A stretch of DNA of 64,000 nucleotides from Candidatus Scalindua sp. (GTDB lineage: Bacteria; Planctomycetota; Brocadiia; Brocadiales; Scalinduaceae): NCBI GenBank assembly GCA_031316155.1, contig JALDRB010000014.1, positions 1-64,000 on the forward strand. Reading direction: 5' to 3'. Positions 55,789 through 64,000 of the stretch are shown here, piece by piece (positions within the stretch are counted from its first letter, which is position 1; the number at the start of each line of letters is the position of its first letter). A program made the position numbers and the translations under genes. Under the pieces are notes generated by a model. The model did not search any database and was not told the DNA's origin. It saw nothing but the letters and a program-made list of their open reading frames with translations.

Positions 55789-56622
55789 ATGACACATGAA
55801 AAAACCTTATATATTGCATTCAGGGATAACCAGGTTGCCGTACACTCAGGCATTCATGATGTATTGGTGTGGATTGAACGGTGTTTTTGTGAAATGTTGG
55901 AGTATAAACCCGTAAACATCGTAAAGAATTTGGAAGTATACAAGAAAGAGGAGAAGTTTATTTTACGGGAGAATGATGACTCCAGTGTAGAGAACGGTTC
56001 TTTAAATACTATTCTGGAGTTTCTCAATAAGGTAGTGATTCACCATTTGATTCAGGCTCATCCTAATCTCTTGTGGATACATGCAGGAGCAGTTGTCTAT
56101 CGGGATTATGCTGTAGTATTTTCCGGTGCCTGGGGAAAAGGGAAGAGCACTCTTGTCACGAGTCTTTGTGATCATGGCTGGACTTACTTATCTGATGACA
56201 TTGTTCCTCTGGACCTGAGTTCTGGAAAGGTTATTCCTTTTTCTCAGACTCCAACTGTACGGGAGGACCCGGGGAGAGAAATACCTTTACATCGTCTTGG
56301 GGAGTTACGAAAGATTGAGGTAAACCTCAGACAGAAAAGAGTAGGCAGAGAGCCAGTACCTATTGGTGCCATAGTGTTTCCCACTTACAGTCGTTACTCT
56401 TCGACGAGAATAGTACACTGTTCTCCTTCCACAGCTGTCCTTGAGCTACTTAAAAGCTGTCTGAATTTCGAAGGTCATCGGGAAGAAGCTGTACACCATC
56501 TTTGCAGGTTGTTGAGTCGTCTGCCAAGCCTGCGACTGTTTTTCAGTAATGGGAAACATGCAGCAGAGCTGATAGCCTGCCCCACAAAATTTAATGTTAA
56601 TCTTAACTATGTAAATTCTTAA
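55789..56622 (+). CDS. HprK-like (HPr kinase-related) protein
   Basis: The protein of about 277 residues has a P-loop near residue 122, VVFSGAWGKGKSTLVTSLC, and SDDIVPLDLSSGKVIPF near 140, the layout of HprK-related kinases that occur with PqqD genes. WIHAGAVVYRDYAV precedes the P-loop, as in that family. In lasso-peptide clusters a homologue phosphorylates the precursor peptide at its carboxyl end. The GTG at 55780 is an alternative start. It is in a single operon with the PqqD-like and peptide genes; the target here is unknown. Confidence 0.8.
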   Translation: MTHEKTLYIAFRDNQVAVHSGIHDVLVWIERCFCEMLEYKPVNIVKNLEVYKKEEKFILRENDDSSVENGSLNTILEFLNKVVIHHLIQAHPNLLWIHAGAVVYRDYAVVFSGAWGKGKSTLVTSLCDHGWTYLSDDIVPLDLSSGKVIPFSQTPTVREDPGREIPLHRLGELRKIEVNLRQKRVGREPVPIGAIVFPTYSRYSSTRIVHCSPSTAVLELLKSCLNFEGHREEAVHHLCRLLSRLPSLRLFFSNGKHAAELIACPTKFNVNLNYVNS

Positions 56623-56645
56623 ACCCTGAAAGGAGGGGTATTGAA

Positions 56646-56981
56646 ATGAATACTAATAAAAGTAAAAAGAGTGACTTACACACAAAGAGAGATCTCTCGT
56701 TAACAAGACGTTCAGTAGTCAAGGCAGGATGGATGATCCCTGTAATTTTAGCAGTTGGATTACCTCCCGGTGATTTGTTCGCGCAGGGCAGTAACACACA
56801 ATGCAACAACACAGGTGGTAATTCTCAAGTGGTCAGTACCCAGGGTAGTAGCACCCAAGGTAGTAGTCAACCAGCCCAGTCTTACAATAAATTTCGTGGT
56901 ACGTCGAACAACCCCAAAGGTGATTGTCAACCCGCCAAGTATCAAAATAGATTTCGTGGTAGACGGAATCACAGTTGGTAA
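56646..56981 (+). CDS. Twin-arginine-leader repeat peptide, candidate RiPP-like precursor
   Basis: A strong AAGGAGG precedes ATG 56646. The leader has SLTRRSVVKAGWMIPVILAV, a twin-arginine-type signal, and ends at LFAQ. The remainder is Ser/Gln/Asn-rich, with QPAQSYNKFRGT near 78 and QPAKYQNRFRGR near 97. The frame stops at 56981, but in another frame from about 56970 the pattern continues with GNTQVVSTKGGSRPAQYQNKFRGR. One indel near 56965-56975 would join three similar segments into a protein of about 150 residues. It follows PqqD- and HprK-like genes, and an NTP_transf_5 gene follows, so it is the likely substrate. Confidence 0.6.
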   Translation: MNTNKSKKSDLHTKRDLSLTRRSVVKAGWMIPVILAVGLPPGDLFAQGSNTQCNNTGGNSQVVSTQGSSTQGSSQPAQSYNKFRGTSNNPKGDCQPAKYQNRFRGRRNHSW

Positions 56982-57137
56982 TTCTCAAGTAAGCAACAAC
57001 ACCTGGGGTAATACTCAAGTAGTCAGCACGAAAGGTGGTAGTCGGCCAGCCCAGTATCAAAATAAATTTCGTGGTAGATCGACTTTTCAGTATTGTTATT
57101 ATTTTCTGTTAATAGCCATCTTTTACATGTTTTACAA

Positions 57138-57176
57138 ACGTCAAACAATCTCCAATTCCATGAGGTTGTTTGACGT
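57138..57176. terminator. Stem-loop after the peptide gene
   Basis: ACGTCAAACAATCTC (57138-57152) pairs with 57162-57176 over 15 bp (one G-U), with a 9-base loop. It lies after the repeat-peptide gene and before the NTP_transf_5 gene. The run of T is poor, so it may attenuate rather than end transcription. Confidence 0.65.
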
Positions 57177-57315
57177 CTACTATCGGGTAACATGCATAAC
57201 ACATGGGAACAATCTAAGCAATTTATCAGGACACTGAAGGCAATGACTTTTCACTAGAAAAAAATTTACATTTATCATTATTGGATAGTTTACTTTTTCC
57301 TCTTACTTAAAATTA

Positions 57316-58650
57316 ATGATCGATATGCAATTGCTACCTGAAGAACAATTCATTACCTACTGTCTACGCTCAGAATTGGGAGATGCTGGTAACGGCAAGT
57401 TTTCCGAAGTTGATTTTTCCTCTCTTAATTGGGATGTTGTTTATGAAAGATCTATGCGATGCGGTATTACTCCCTCACTGTACAAGATTATCCAAAAGAA
57501 GTTGCCTGCCTGTGAAATTTCAAGAATTCCCAAATATTTTGTGGAAAAGGTAAAGTTTGCTTACATCGCAACATCGATTAAAAATAAGGGACAAATAAAA
57601 AGTTTAGTTGAGGTATTGAAGGTTTTCCAAAATGCCGGGATAAAGGTTATTCTCCTTAAAGGAAGCCACCTTGTTCAATTTGTTTATAAAGATCTGGGAT
57701 TCAGGCCGATGTCCGACATAGATATAATGGTTAAAAAAGACGATATGCATAAAGCCGTGGAATTATTATTTCAAATGGGATATGGTTTACTTGGAGAGAG
57801 TAATGATGCTCAAGAAAAGATGATTTGTATCAGAGAGCTGATTAAATCATACGATCGTCATATGCCTACTTTATGCCACCGAAAGGGAATAAAGAAACTT
57901 GATTTACACTGGACACTACCTGACAGTCCAGTCAGTGTTGATATAGAGGGTATTTGGAACAGAGCATTAACTGAAGAAATAAATGGTACAAATGTGCTGG
58001 TACTCTCATCAGAAGACCTCCTGTTACACCTATCTTTCCATGCCTCTATTAAGCACCGATTTAATTATTACGGAATGAAACAACTCTGTGATATAGCAAC
58101 AACAATTAATAAAAATGGGATCGATTGGGACAAACTTATACTTAATTCCGAAGAATTCGGGGCAGAAAAATGCCTGTATCTTACTTTACGTTTATCAAAA
58201 GAGATTCTTGATGCACGTGTACCAGAAACGATCTTACAGAGCATAAAACCTGATTTCATTAATGAAAAAATAGTTATTGAAGCGCAAAAGCGCGTTTTTT
58301 CCCGGAAATCTATAAAGCCAGCCTTTGAAATTATTTCATATCATGATAAATTAACTCCGAATAACAGCTTATTCAAACGTATTTCGTTCGTTTTCAAAAG
58401 AATATTTATCAAACGTAATGAATTGATGAATCTTTACTCTCTGCAAGAATCCTCCAATTATATTTACTTTTATTACTTTGCCCGCCTTGTCTCATTGCTG
58501 TACTACCAGACCTTCCGCCTCATTCCTTTTTTTCTTTATCCGTTATTACATAAGAAATTTTCCCCCTACGTAAATGATCTCGACTTATGGTTGTTGCCAC
58601 AAAATCCAATGAAAAAAAACAACTTAGCCAGGAGGTGTTCAACAAAATAA
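57316..58650 (+). CDS. Nucleotidyltransferase-like protein (NTP_transf_5)
   Basis: The 444-residue protein has VILLKGSHLVQFVYKDLGFR near residue 112 and PMSDIDIMVKKDDMHKA near 130. The G-S and D-x-D residues match the polymerase-beta-like nucleotidyltransferase fold of PF14907. The rest is helical, with LHLSFHASIKHRFNYYGMKQ near 240. In lasso-peptide and similar clusters a homologue accompanies the HprK-like kinase and modifies the phosphorylated peptide. The start is ATG 57316. The gene ends the cassette. Confidence 0.8.
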   Translation: MIDMQLLPEEQFITYCLRSELGDAGNGKFSEVDFSSLNWDVVYERSMRCGITPSLYKIIQKKLPACEISRIPKYFVEKVKFAYIATSIKNKGQIKSLVEVLKVFQNAGIKVILLKGSHLVQFVYKDLGFRPMSDIDIMVKKDDMHKAVELLFQMGYGLLGESNDAQEKMICIRELIKSYDRHMPTLCHRKGIKKLDLHWTLPDSPVSVDIEGIWNRALTEEINGTNVLVLSSEDLLLHLSFHASIKHRFNYYGMKQLCDIATTINKNGIDWDKLILNSEEFGAEKCLYLTLRLSKEILDARVPETILQSIKPDFINEKIVIEAQKRVFSRKSIKPAFEIISYHDKLTPNNSLFKRISFVFKRIFIKRNELMNLYSLQESSNYIYFYYFARLVSLLYYQTFRLIPFFLYPLLHKKFSPYVNDLDLWLLPQNPMKKNNLARRCSTK

Positions 58651-58932
58651 ACCAGCACCGTTAAAAAAGATTCTGAAAATATCAGAGAAAAGAGTTCTAA
58701 CCGAAATATTCCTTGAAGAGCAACATCCTCTTCATTTATTTGAATTATTCAGTTGCCAGATTAAACAGGAAACTGCTCGATCGAAAAGTAAATAAAAAAT
58801 TTGGTGAAAAACCATTATGAAAAAATATTCTTGACAAGGAGTTAGTGTTAGGTTAAGTAACCATTTAACTTTCATACACTGGAACTGTTAGCGCAGCTGA
58901 AATGTTTCTATCCAGACTATTTTCAGTAAGAA

Positions 58933-60365
58933 ATGAGAAAAATAATAATGTGTAAAAAATTTCATCAGCATTATTTCATTGGTGTAATAATGCTGATGAA
59001 ATTTTTTACAATACCCATTAGCAGCAGCTTGGCCATTGAAAATCTTACGCAGTGGTGGTCTCCAGAATTTGAATTTAATAACCCTGGTGCTAGAAGCAGA
59101 GGCATTGGTAGCGCCTTTGTGGGAAAAGCTGATGATGCAACTGCTGCAATCTATAATCCGGCAGGTCTTGCTCAATTGTCAGGTGTACATTGTATGTGGA
59201 AGGACGTTTTACGACCTGGAATACAAGATTTAAAACCTGGAAGAATGATCCTGCTGCTGCTACTTTCCCTGTAGGAGGCAAAACTGTCGTTACCGCTCAA
59301 GAAGGTGAAATAAATTTCGAGGATATGAATGATCTTTCATTTGCAAGCATATCTTTTCCCGTCAATTATGACCCTAATAATAACAACTTTAACGCATCCA
59401 TTTTTTACAACAAACTTGCGAATACTGAATCATCGGTTAGTCTGCTTGTGACGTTCCAATTTGCTCCAACTTTGTTCGGTAATACTTTAGCCCTGGAAAG
59501 TTATGAGAGTGATCTGGATCTGGAGATTGATGAAGATGGTTTTGGTTTGGCAAAGAGCCTTTTTAAAGATAAACTTATGGTTGGTGCAAGTATTAGTGTT
59601 TTGCTTTTAGACTTGGAAAGTACCTTTTCAACAAATTTCATCGGTAGTAATGGATTTGATCATGACCCCTCAAACGCTTTTAGCTCAGGCAATCAATTAG
59701 CGGTAATTTATAAAAGAGAAAAAGATGTTGCGTTTCGTTTCGGAGCCCTTTATCGAATTACCGATAAATTGACTATCGCTGGAAGCGCACAAATAATGCC
59801 TGAGTTTGATTACGACACCGAATATATAGCGTTCCTTGATAGCAATTCTAATGTTCTGCCAAATTTTACTGATAGATCAGGTTTGTCTGTTCCTGATGTA
59901 TTTTCAATTGGTTTATCATGCCAGATTACTGATAAGTGGATGGTATCCGCGGAAGGGAGATATATTGAATACTCTGACTTAGAAAAAGGATTTGTATCTT
60001 TTTGGGGTACTGATTTAACCAGTTTTGATAGGAATCAATTTGATATTGCCGATATCTGGGAAACCAATTTTGGCACAGAGTATATATTCAACCTTAAGAA
60101 AATGCCGATAGCTTTACGGCTTGGTGGTTTTTATGAACCTGCTCACAGTTTAGAGTTTGATGCAATTTTAGACCCGACCGATTTGTTACCCAATATAGAC
60201 GTATTATATGAGGATTTAATAGATGGAGGAGATGATGTATTTCATTTTACAGCTGGCGCAGGAACGGTCATCAATAATAAACTTCAGATAGATGCGGCTG
60301 CTGACATCCAGGATGATGGAAATCAAATGACCTTTGTAATGTCAGGAATATATAAATTATTTTGA
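58933..60365 (+). pseudogene. FadL/OmpP1-type outer membrane protein, frameshifted near 59188
   Basis: The first frame, from 58933, has a signal peptide (MKFFTIPISSSLAIE), then SRGIGSAFVGKADDATAAIY and NPAGLAQLSGVH, the typical FadL/TodX start. The frame then goes off. In the second frame, from about 59190, YVEGRFTTWNTRFKTW continues as a beta-barrel (ASISFPVNYDPN, LTIAGSAQIMPEFDYDTEYI, ending FVMSGIYKLF). One indel near 59188 restores a protein of about 475 residues. FadL-like porins move hydrophobic molecules through the outer membrane. A perfect inverted repeat covers the signal-peptide codons. Confidence 0.8.
58951..59010. repeat. Perfect 25-bp inverted repeat over a signal peptide
   Basis: 58951-58975 is exactly the reverse complement of 58986-59010, with a 10-base loop; the arm starts TGTAAAAAATTTCATCAGCA. 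It spans codons for the signal peptide of the FadL-like protein, starting 18 bases after its ATG. It is far longer than a normal terminator and has no T tail. Confidence 0.9.
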
Positions 60366-60830
60366 CATTTTACCTGCGTTAAAGTAAGTGAAATGAAGGT
60401 ACTATCAGTAACGGGTAATTCCTGATCTGATAAAAAACCTTCTCGCAAATATTCCAGTATTTGGTAAGGAAGATTTAGGAACAGATAAAACCCGTAACTC
60501 AAGTTTCAAGAGAATAACTTCGTTTTCGAAAATTTTGTACTTTTTTATACCCCTTTTATTTTGCTATTGTTATAGAAACAACTTCGTTACGGTTAGACCT
60601 GCGTTCTCTCATATCATTTTCAATTATAATAGATTACAACAGAATTGCGAGATATCATACCTATCGCACCATACCTAATTAAGGAAACATGAATTTTCAA
60701 AAAAACAATTGATAGATAAGAGCACTGTTTAAAGAGGTTAACGCTTAAAAGAGGAATTTTGATATATCGTTGGTATTGAAGAAGTTTCTTTGTATAAATC
60801 CTCACATATGCTAGAAAATTACAACAAAAA
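60366..60830. other. Spacer before the tRNA terminator
   Basis: No gene is supported. The 465 bases are AT-rich without repeated or palindromic structure that I can see, apart from the terminator listed next. Confidence 0.4.
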
Positions 60831-60857
60831 AAGGCTTTAGGGTATCCCTAAAGCCTT
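60831..60857 (-). terminator. Intrinsic terminator of the tRNA gene
   Basis: AAGGCTTTAGGG (60831-60842), a loop TAT and CCCTAAAGCCTT (60846-60857) form a perfect 12-bp hairpin. On the minus strand it is followed by a run of T (A-run at 60824-60830 on plus). It is 6 bases after the tRNA end. Confidence 0.9.
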
Positions 60858-60863
60858 AAAAGT

Positions 60864-60940
<77 letters not shown>

Positions 60941-61248
60941 TGCCGTAAATATCATAAGATGTACTAAATTCTAAGTAAACTCAGAACTTCTTGCTGATAT
61001 GTACTTTACATAGTATAGCGAAAATAGGATTCTGTCAATGAGAAAATCTTAAGTTATCATGGTAAATCAATAAATCTGGCAAAAATTGACATTTTTCTTG
61101 CTGAAATTATTGAAGATTACTAGAATACGCAGTTTCGAATAAAGATCATGAGATTTTGGCAAAGACCGCTTTTGCATCTCATGTTCTTATGCCTCTGGGT
61201 TTTGTGTCAGAGGTATTTTGGCATAGTTGCAAGGACAATAAATTTGAT
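60941..61248. other. Spacer between the tRNA and purD
   Basis: No gene is supported. A TTGACA near 61086 with weak -10 words about 17 bases on could be the purD promoter. The frame that reads into purD from 61156 is probably not translated, since the conserved start lies at 61249. Confidence 0.45.
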
Positions 61249-62523
61249 ATGAGAATATTGGTAATTGGGAACGGTGGAAGAGAGCATAGTATCGTATGGA
61301 AGCTGGCTCAATCATCACAGGTAGAGAAAATATTTTGCGCACCTGGTAATCCTGGTATCGCAGAAATTGCAGAATGTCTTGATATAGCACCTGAACAGAT
61401 ACATTTGCTCACTGATTTTGCCGTTAAAGAGAAAATAGATCTGACCATTGTTGGACCTGAAGCACCGTTGGTAGAAGGGATAGTCGATGTATTTGGTAAA
61501 TATAATCTTCAAGTGTTCGGACCAAACAAAAAAGCCGCAATCCTGGAGAGCAGTAAAGTCTTTATGAAGTGTCTTATGAGAAAATATGACATTCCTACGG
61601 CGGATTTCAGATACTTCAATGACTATAATGAGGCCAGAAGGTATATTCTCTCAGTTAGTATGCCGAAAGTAATCAAGGCAGACGGCCTTAGTAAAGGGAA
61701 AGGTGTCTTTGTCTGCAAATCGGAAAATGAAGCTCTCAGTGCAATTGACTTAATAATGCAGGATAAGATATTTGGAAATGCAGGGGATAGTGTCGTAATT
61801 GAAGATTTTCTTTCAGGAGAAGAACTTTCTCTTATTTTATTCACAGACGGCAAGACAATTCTTTCCCTTGAGACATCACAAGACCATAAAACTATTTATG
61901 ATGGTGATAAAGGACCCAATACCGGTGGGATGGGTGCGTACTCACCTGTATCCTTCATGACAGAAAATCTATATCACAGGATTGAGAAAGAGATACTTGT
62001 CCCCACTATTAAGGCTATGAATAGTGAAGACAGGCGTTACAAGGGTATTCTGTATGTAGGTTTGATGATCACGAAATCAGGACCTAAGGTATTGGAATTC
62101 AATGTTCGTTTTGGAGATCCCGAAGCGCAGGTACTACTCACAAGAATGAAAAGTGATTTGGTCCCAATTATGCAAGCTACAATCACCGGCGGACTTGACA
62201 ACATTGATATAGAATGGAAACCACAAACATCATTGTGTGTGGTGATGGCCTCAAAGGGATACCCCGGCCGGCATGTCAATGGAATGGAAATAACAGGATT
62301 GAATCTCTTTAAGGATCAAGATGACACACAGGTTTTTCACGCGGGCACCCGGTATAACAATGGGAAAATTTTAACCAACGGTGGCCGTGTTCTCAATATC
62401 GTAGCTTGCGGTAAGGATATCCGTGATGCGCAACAAAAAGCTTACGATGCAGTAGCCAAAATATCTTTTGAAGGTGCTTATTACCGGAAAGATATCGGAT
62501 ACAAAGCACTGCTGGATAAATAG
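61249..62523 (+). CDS. purD: Phosphoribosylamine-glycine ligase
   Basis: PurD joins phosphoribosylamine and glycine with ATP to form GAR in purine synthesis. The start is ATG 61249, where the conserved MRILVIGNGGREHSI begins; the open frame extends upstream to 61156 but without homology. The 424-residue length matches PurD. ATP-grasp motifs are visible: MPKVIKADGLSKGKGVFVC near 140, TGGMGAYSP near 225, and LEFNVRFGDPEAQVLL near 281. HAGTRYNNGKILTNGGRVLN near 363 is the usual end motif. The gene is intact. Confidence 0.95.
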   Translation: MRILVIGNGGREHSIVWKLAQSSQVEKIFCAPGNPGIAEIAECLDIAPEQIHLLTDFAVKEKIDLTIVGPEAPLVEGIVDVFGKYNLQVFGPNKKAAILESSKVFMKCLMRKYDIPTADFRYFNDYNEARRYILSVSMPKVIKADGLSKGKGVFVCKSENEALSAIDLIMQDKIFGNAGDSVVIEDFLSGEELSLILFTDGKTILSLETSQDHKTIYDGDKGPNTGGMGAYSPVSFMTENLYHRIEKEILVPTIKAMNSEDRRYKGILYVGLMITKSGPKVLEFNVRFGDPEAQVLLTRMKSDLVPIMQATITGGLDNIDIEWKPQTSLCVVMASKGYPGRHVNGMEITGLNLFKDQDDTQVFHAGTRYNNGKILTNGGRVLNIVACGKDIRDAQQKAYDAVAKISFEGAYYRKDIGYKALLDK

Positions 62524-62586
62524 CTTCCCAGATACCTGTATCTTTTGCGGAAAACAGCATTGGTTCTGGTTAATAAACAGACTGAT

Positions 62587-63345
62587 ATGATACGCACTAA
62601 AATTCCTATCAAGAACATAAGAGCAAAGTTGAACAGAGGGGTTAAGATTGCTACCGGGGAGATTAAGTCAAAAATCCCCATTTATATTGATTTCTTAATA
62701 ACACTTGCCTGTATTGGCAAAAATCTGTCGCTCGACATTGATAATGGATTTATCAAGATCAGGGAAGATCTCATTAATGACTATTTAAAAGGTGTGCCTC
62801 TTGAAGACAAGGGATTGAGATCTATCAGAATTTCGTGTAATGAGTACGGTGCATCTTTTTTTGTCGAAATAAAAAAATTTCTTCTCGACGGAACAATAGA
62901 GATACCATTTACGGTTGATAATTTTATTTTCAATAAAGAAAAAAAGATTATTACTTTCCGGTTCGGTAATAAAAAAGTCAACAAAGTAAAAAATTGTTAT
63001 TCCAAAATCGCCTTCTGGTTTATGGCATCAATACTCAATATATTTTTGAGAAAAGGAGAGCAATTAACAGGCAACCTTGTTCTCCCGGATTCTCTTGTTG
63101 CAAATCGTGATGGCACCTACACGTTGGATCTTAATCGCATTGCAGAGCTGAATGAACTATTTAGTAAAGGTGTCATTAACTTAAAATACTGGGATTTTAT
63201 ATCAATAGACAAGTTATCGTTTGGGGAAAAGTTGGTAGTTCTCAGACTTTTGCGTAACCGTGCAATGATAATAAAAATGACTCTTGGTTTTATAGAGATT
63301 TTACCGGTTGGCAGATTAATCAGACCTCTATTAAACAGATTTTAA
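62587..63345 (+). CDS. Unknown cytoplasmic protein
   Basis: From ATG 62587 the product is about 252 residues (a TTG at 62545 would add 14). It has no signal peptide and is charged and basic with alternating hydrophobic residues, for example KIPIYIDFLITLACIGKNLS and VVLRLLRNRAMIIKMTLGFI. A segment FGNKKVNKVKNCYSKIAFWF suggests a beta-then-helix arrangement. No family is recognised. It lies 63 bases after purD, so it may share its transcript. Confidence 0.55.
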   Translation: MIRTKIPIKNIRAKLNRGVKIATGEIKSKIPIYIDFLITLACIGKNLSLDIDNGFIKIREDLINDYLKGVPLEDKGLRSIRISCNEYGASFFVEIKKFLLDGTIEIPFTVDNFIFNKEKKIITFRFGNKKVNKVKNCYSKIAFWFMASILNIFLRKGEQLTGNLVLPDSLVANRDGTYTLDLNRIAELNELFSKGVINLKYWDFISIDKLSFGEKLVVLRLLRNRAMIIKMTLGFIEILPVGRLIRPLLNRF

Positions 63346-63375
63346 TTATTTCTTTTAAATAATTATGATAAATCC

Positions 63376-63404
63376 TTGACAAATGAAAGTAAATATATGA
63401 GAAT
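63376..63404 (+). promoter_or_regulatory. Putative sigma-70 promoter for speD
   Basis: TTGACA at 63376-63381 is a perfect -35, 17 bases before GAGAAT at 63399-63404, a moderate -10. It is about 180 bases upstream of the speD start. Confidence 0.45.
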
Positions 63405-63584
63405 CTCCGTTCTGTTTAAATTAAGACAGTTTCTTTAATTCAAATAGTGAAAAGAGTAATTTTTGGGCATACCAGATGTTTCCTGTCATGTTTGTCTTTT
63501 TATTACATTCTCAAGGGAAACCGGCACGATAAATTATTCTTTATCTTTTCTTTTTTGTATTTTTGTTGGGGGAGGGGGTAGAGG

Positions 63585-63974
63585 ATGGAAGCATATGGAA
63601 GACATCTCATCCTTGAGATGTGGGATTGTAAGAGAGACGTACTTAATGACGCAAATAAGATTATCGAGCTTATTAGTAATTCAGCCAATGAGGCCGGAGC
63701 CACGGTAATTAAACAATTTTACCATGAATTTATCCCATCAGGAATAACGGGTGTAGCCATTTTGGCTGAGTCTCACATAGCAATTCATACTTGGCCTGTT
63801 GAAGGTTATGTAGCCGTTGATGTATTCACCTGTGGAAGGAATTGCGATCCGCAGTTGGCGGTAAATTTATTAATAAGTGGTTTTGAACCCAAAGATCATA
63901 CTACGCTGGAGATTAAGAGGGGATCACCACTCATAAAGGGTACGTTGCTTTCTGAAGCCTTTTCAACTGCATAG
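63585..63974 (+). CDS. speD: S-adenosylmethionine decarboxylase proenzyme
   Basis: The 129-residue SpeD makes decarboxylated SAM for spermidine synthesis. The cleavage motif ILAESHIAIHTWPVEGYVAV contains E62-S63; S63 becomes the pyruvoyl cofactor, and H68 and C83 (FTCGRNCDP) are the expected catalytic residues. The prokaryotic class 1b short form fits the length. GGGGGTAGAG precedes ATG 63585. A short gap separates it from the next gene, likely in the same operon. Confidence 0.95.
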   Translation: MEAYGRHLILEMWDCKRDVLNDANKIIELISNSANEAGATVIKQFYHEFIPSGITGVAILAESHIAIHTWPVEGYVAVDVFTCGRNCDPQLAVNLLISGFEPKDHTTLEIKRGSPLIKGTLLSEAFSTA

Positions 63975-63983
63975 GATTTTATA

Positions 63984-64000
63984 TGTCAAAAAAAGAAATT
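63984..64000 (+). CDS. Start of a downstream gene, cut by the window
   Basis: ATGTCAAAAAAAGAAATT opens 10 bases after the speD stop and runs off the window. Spermidine synthase (SpeE) is common at this position after speD, but the few residues seen (MSKKEI) do not allow identification. Confidence 0.4.

Noticed and set aside
56755..57237. 160-residue protein as an independent gene
   Set aside because: It starts inside the peptide gene without a ribosome site; only its part after about 56970 continues the peptide's repeats, so a frameshift explains it better.
61156..61248. Upstream extension of purD
   Set aside because: The conserved PurD start is at 61249 and the extra residues match nothing.

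Overview
The window is an AT-rich piece of a Gram-negative bacterial chromosome. It is dominated by one exopolysaccharide/exosortase (PEP-CTERM type) locus embedded in decayed mobile DNA. The combination of exosortase, EpsI-like protein, PrsK/PrsR-type regulators, TPR scaffold, low GC, many long intergenic spacers and many broken genes would fit an anammox-type planctomycete such as Candidatus Scalindua. That assignment is inference: no rRNA or other marker in the window settles it.

Layout. 0-9 kb holds envelope polysaccharide genes (O-antigen-ligase-like protein, two methyltransferases, a Wzx-type flippase, a GT-B glycosyltransferase, a broken GT2), with an intact IS1595-type insertion sequence placed at the stop codon of the flippase. 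9-14.7 kb holds a secreted protein behind a sigma-54-type promoter, a B12-binding radical SAM protein and an NHL beta-propeller. 14.7-23.6 kb mixes further polysaccharide genes (hexapeptide acetyltransferase, polysaccharide deacetylase, GT2, GT4) with a graveyard of toxin-antitoxin-like and other small genes. It is threaded by a peculiar ~93-bp intergenic repeat family whose arms are built from 11-bp words. 23.6-31.3 kb holds an asparagine-synthase-like protein lacking the usual Cys2, a frameshifted exported glycoside-hydrolase-like protein, a metallophosphoesterase remnant, the exosortase and its EpsI-like partner. 31.6-36 kb is a 1450-residue-scale TPR protein. 36-42 kb has an ISL3 transposase relic, then on the minus strand prsK (frameshifted) followed by prsR.

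42-52 kb encodes surface proteins: a PEP-CTERM substrate with a textbook -24/-12 promoter, an adhesin-like repeat protein under a cyclic-di-GMP-I riboswitch whose downstream hairpin hides the ribosome binding site, and a second Fn3-containing secreted protein. Between the first two lies an IS481-like element nested inside an IS66-type transposase. 52-58.7 kb has a K+ channel, an unknown exported protein and a compact cassette of a PqqD-like protein, an HprK-like kinase, a short twin-arginine-leader peptide with repeated aromatic/basic segments, and an NTP_transf_5-like protein. That cassette resembles the accessory genes of RiPP (especially lasso-peptide) clusters but has no recognised cyclase or protease; it is the best candidate here for an undescribed system. 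58.9-64 kb is a frameshifted FadL-like outer-membrane protein, initiator tRNA-Met, purD, an unknown gene, speD and the start of another gene.

Working model: polysaccharide enzymes build and export a polymer. Exosortase/EpsI process PEP-CTERM proteins, PrsK/PrsR with sigma-54 switch on surface-protein genes, and c-di-GMP controls the large adhesin. Several genes carry single frame breaks, two of them at T5 runs, so some apparent pseudogenes may be sequencing indels rather than decay.
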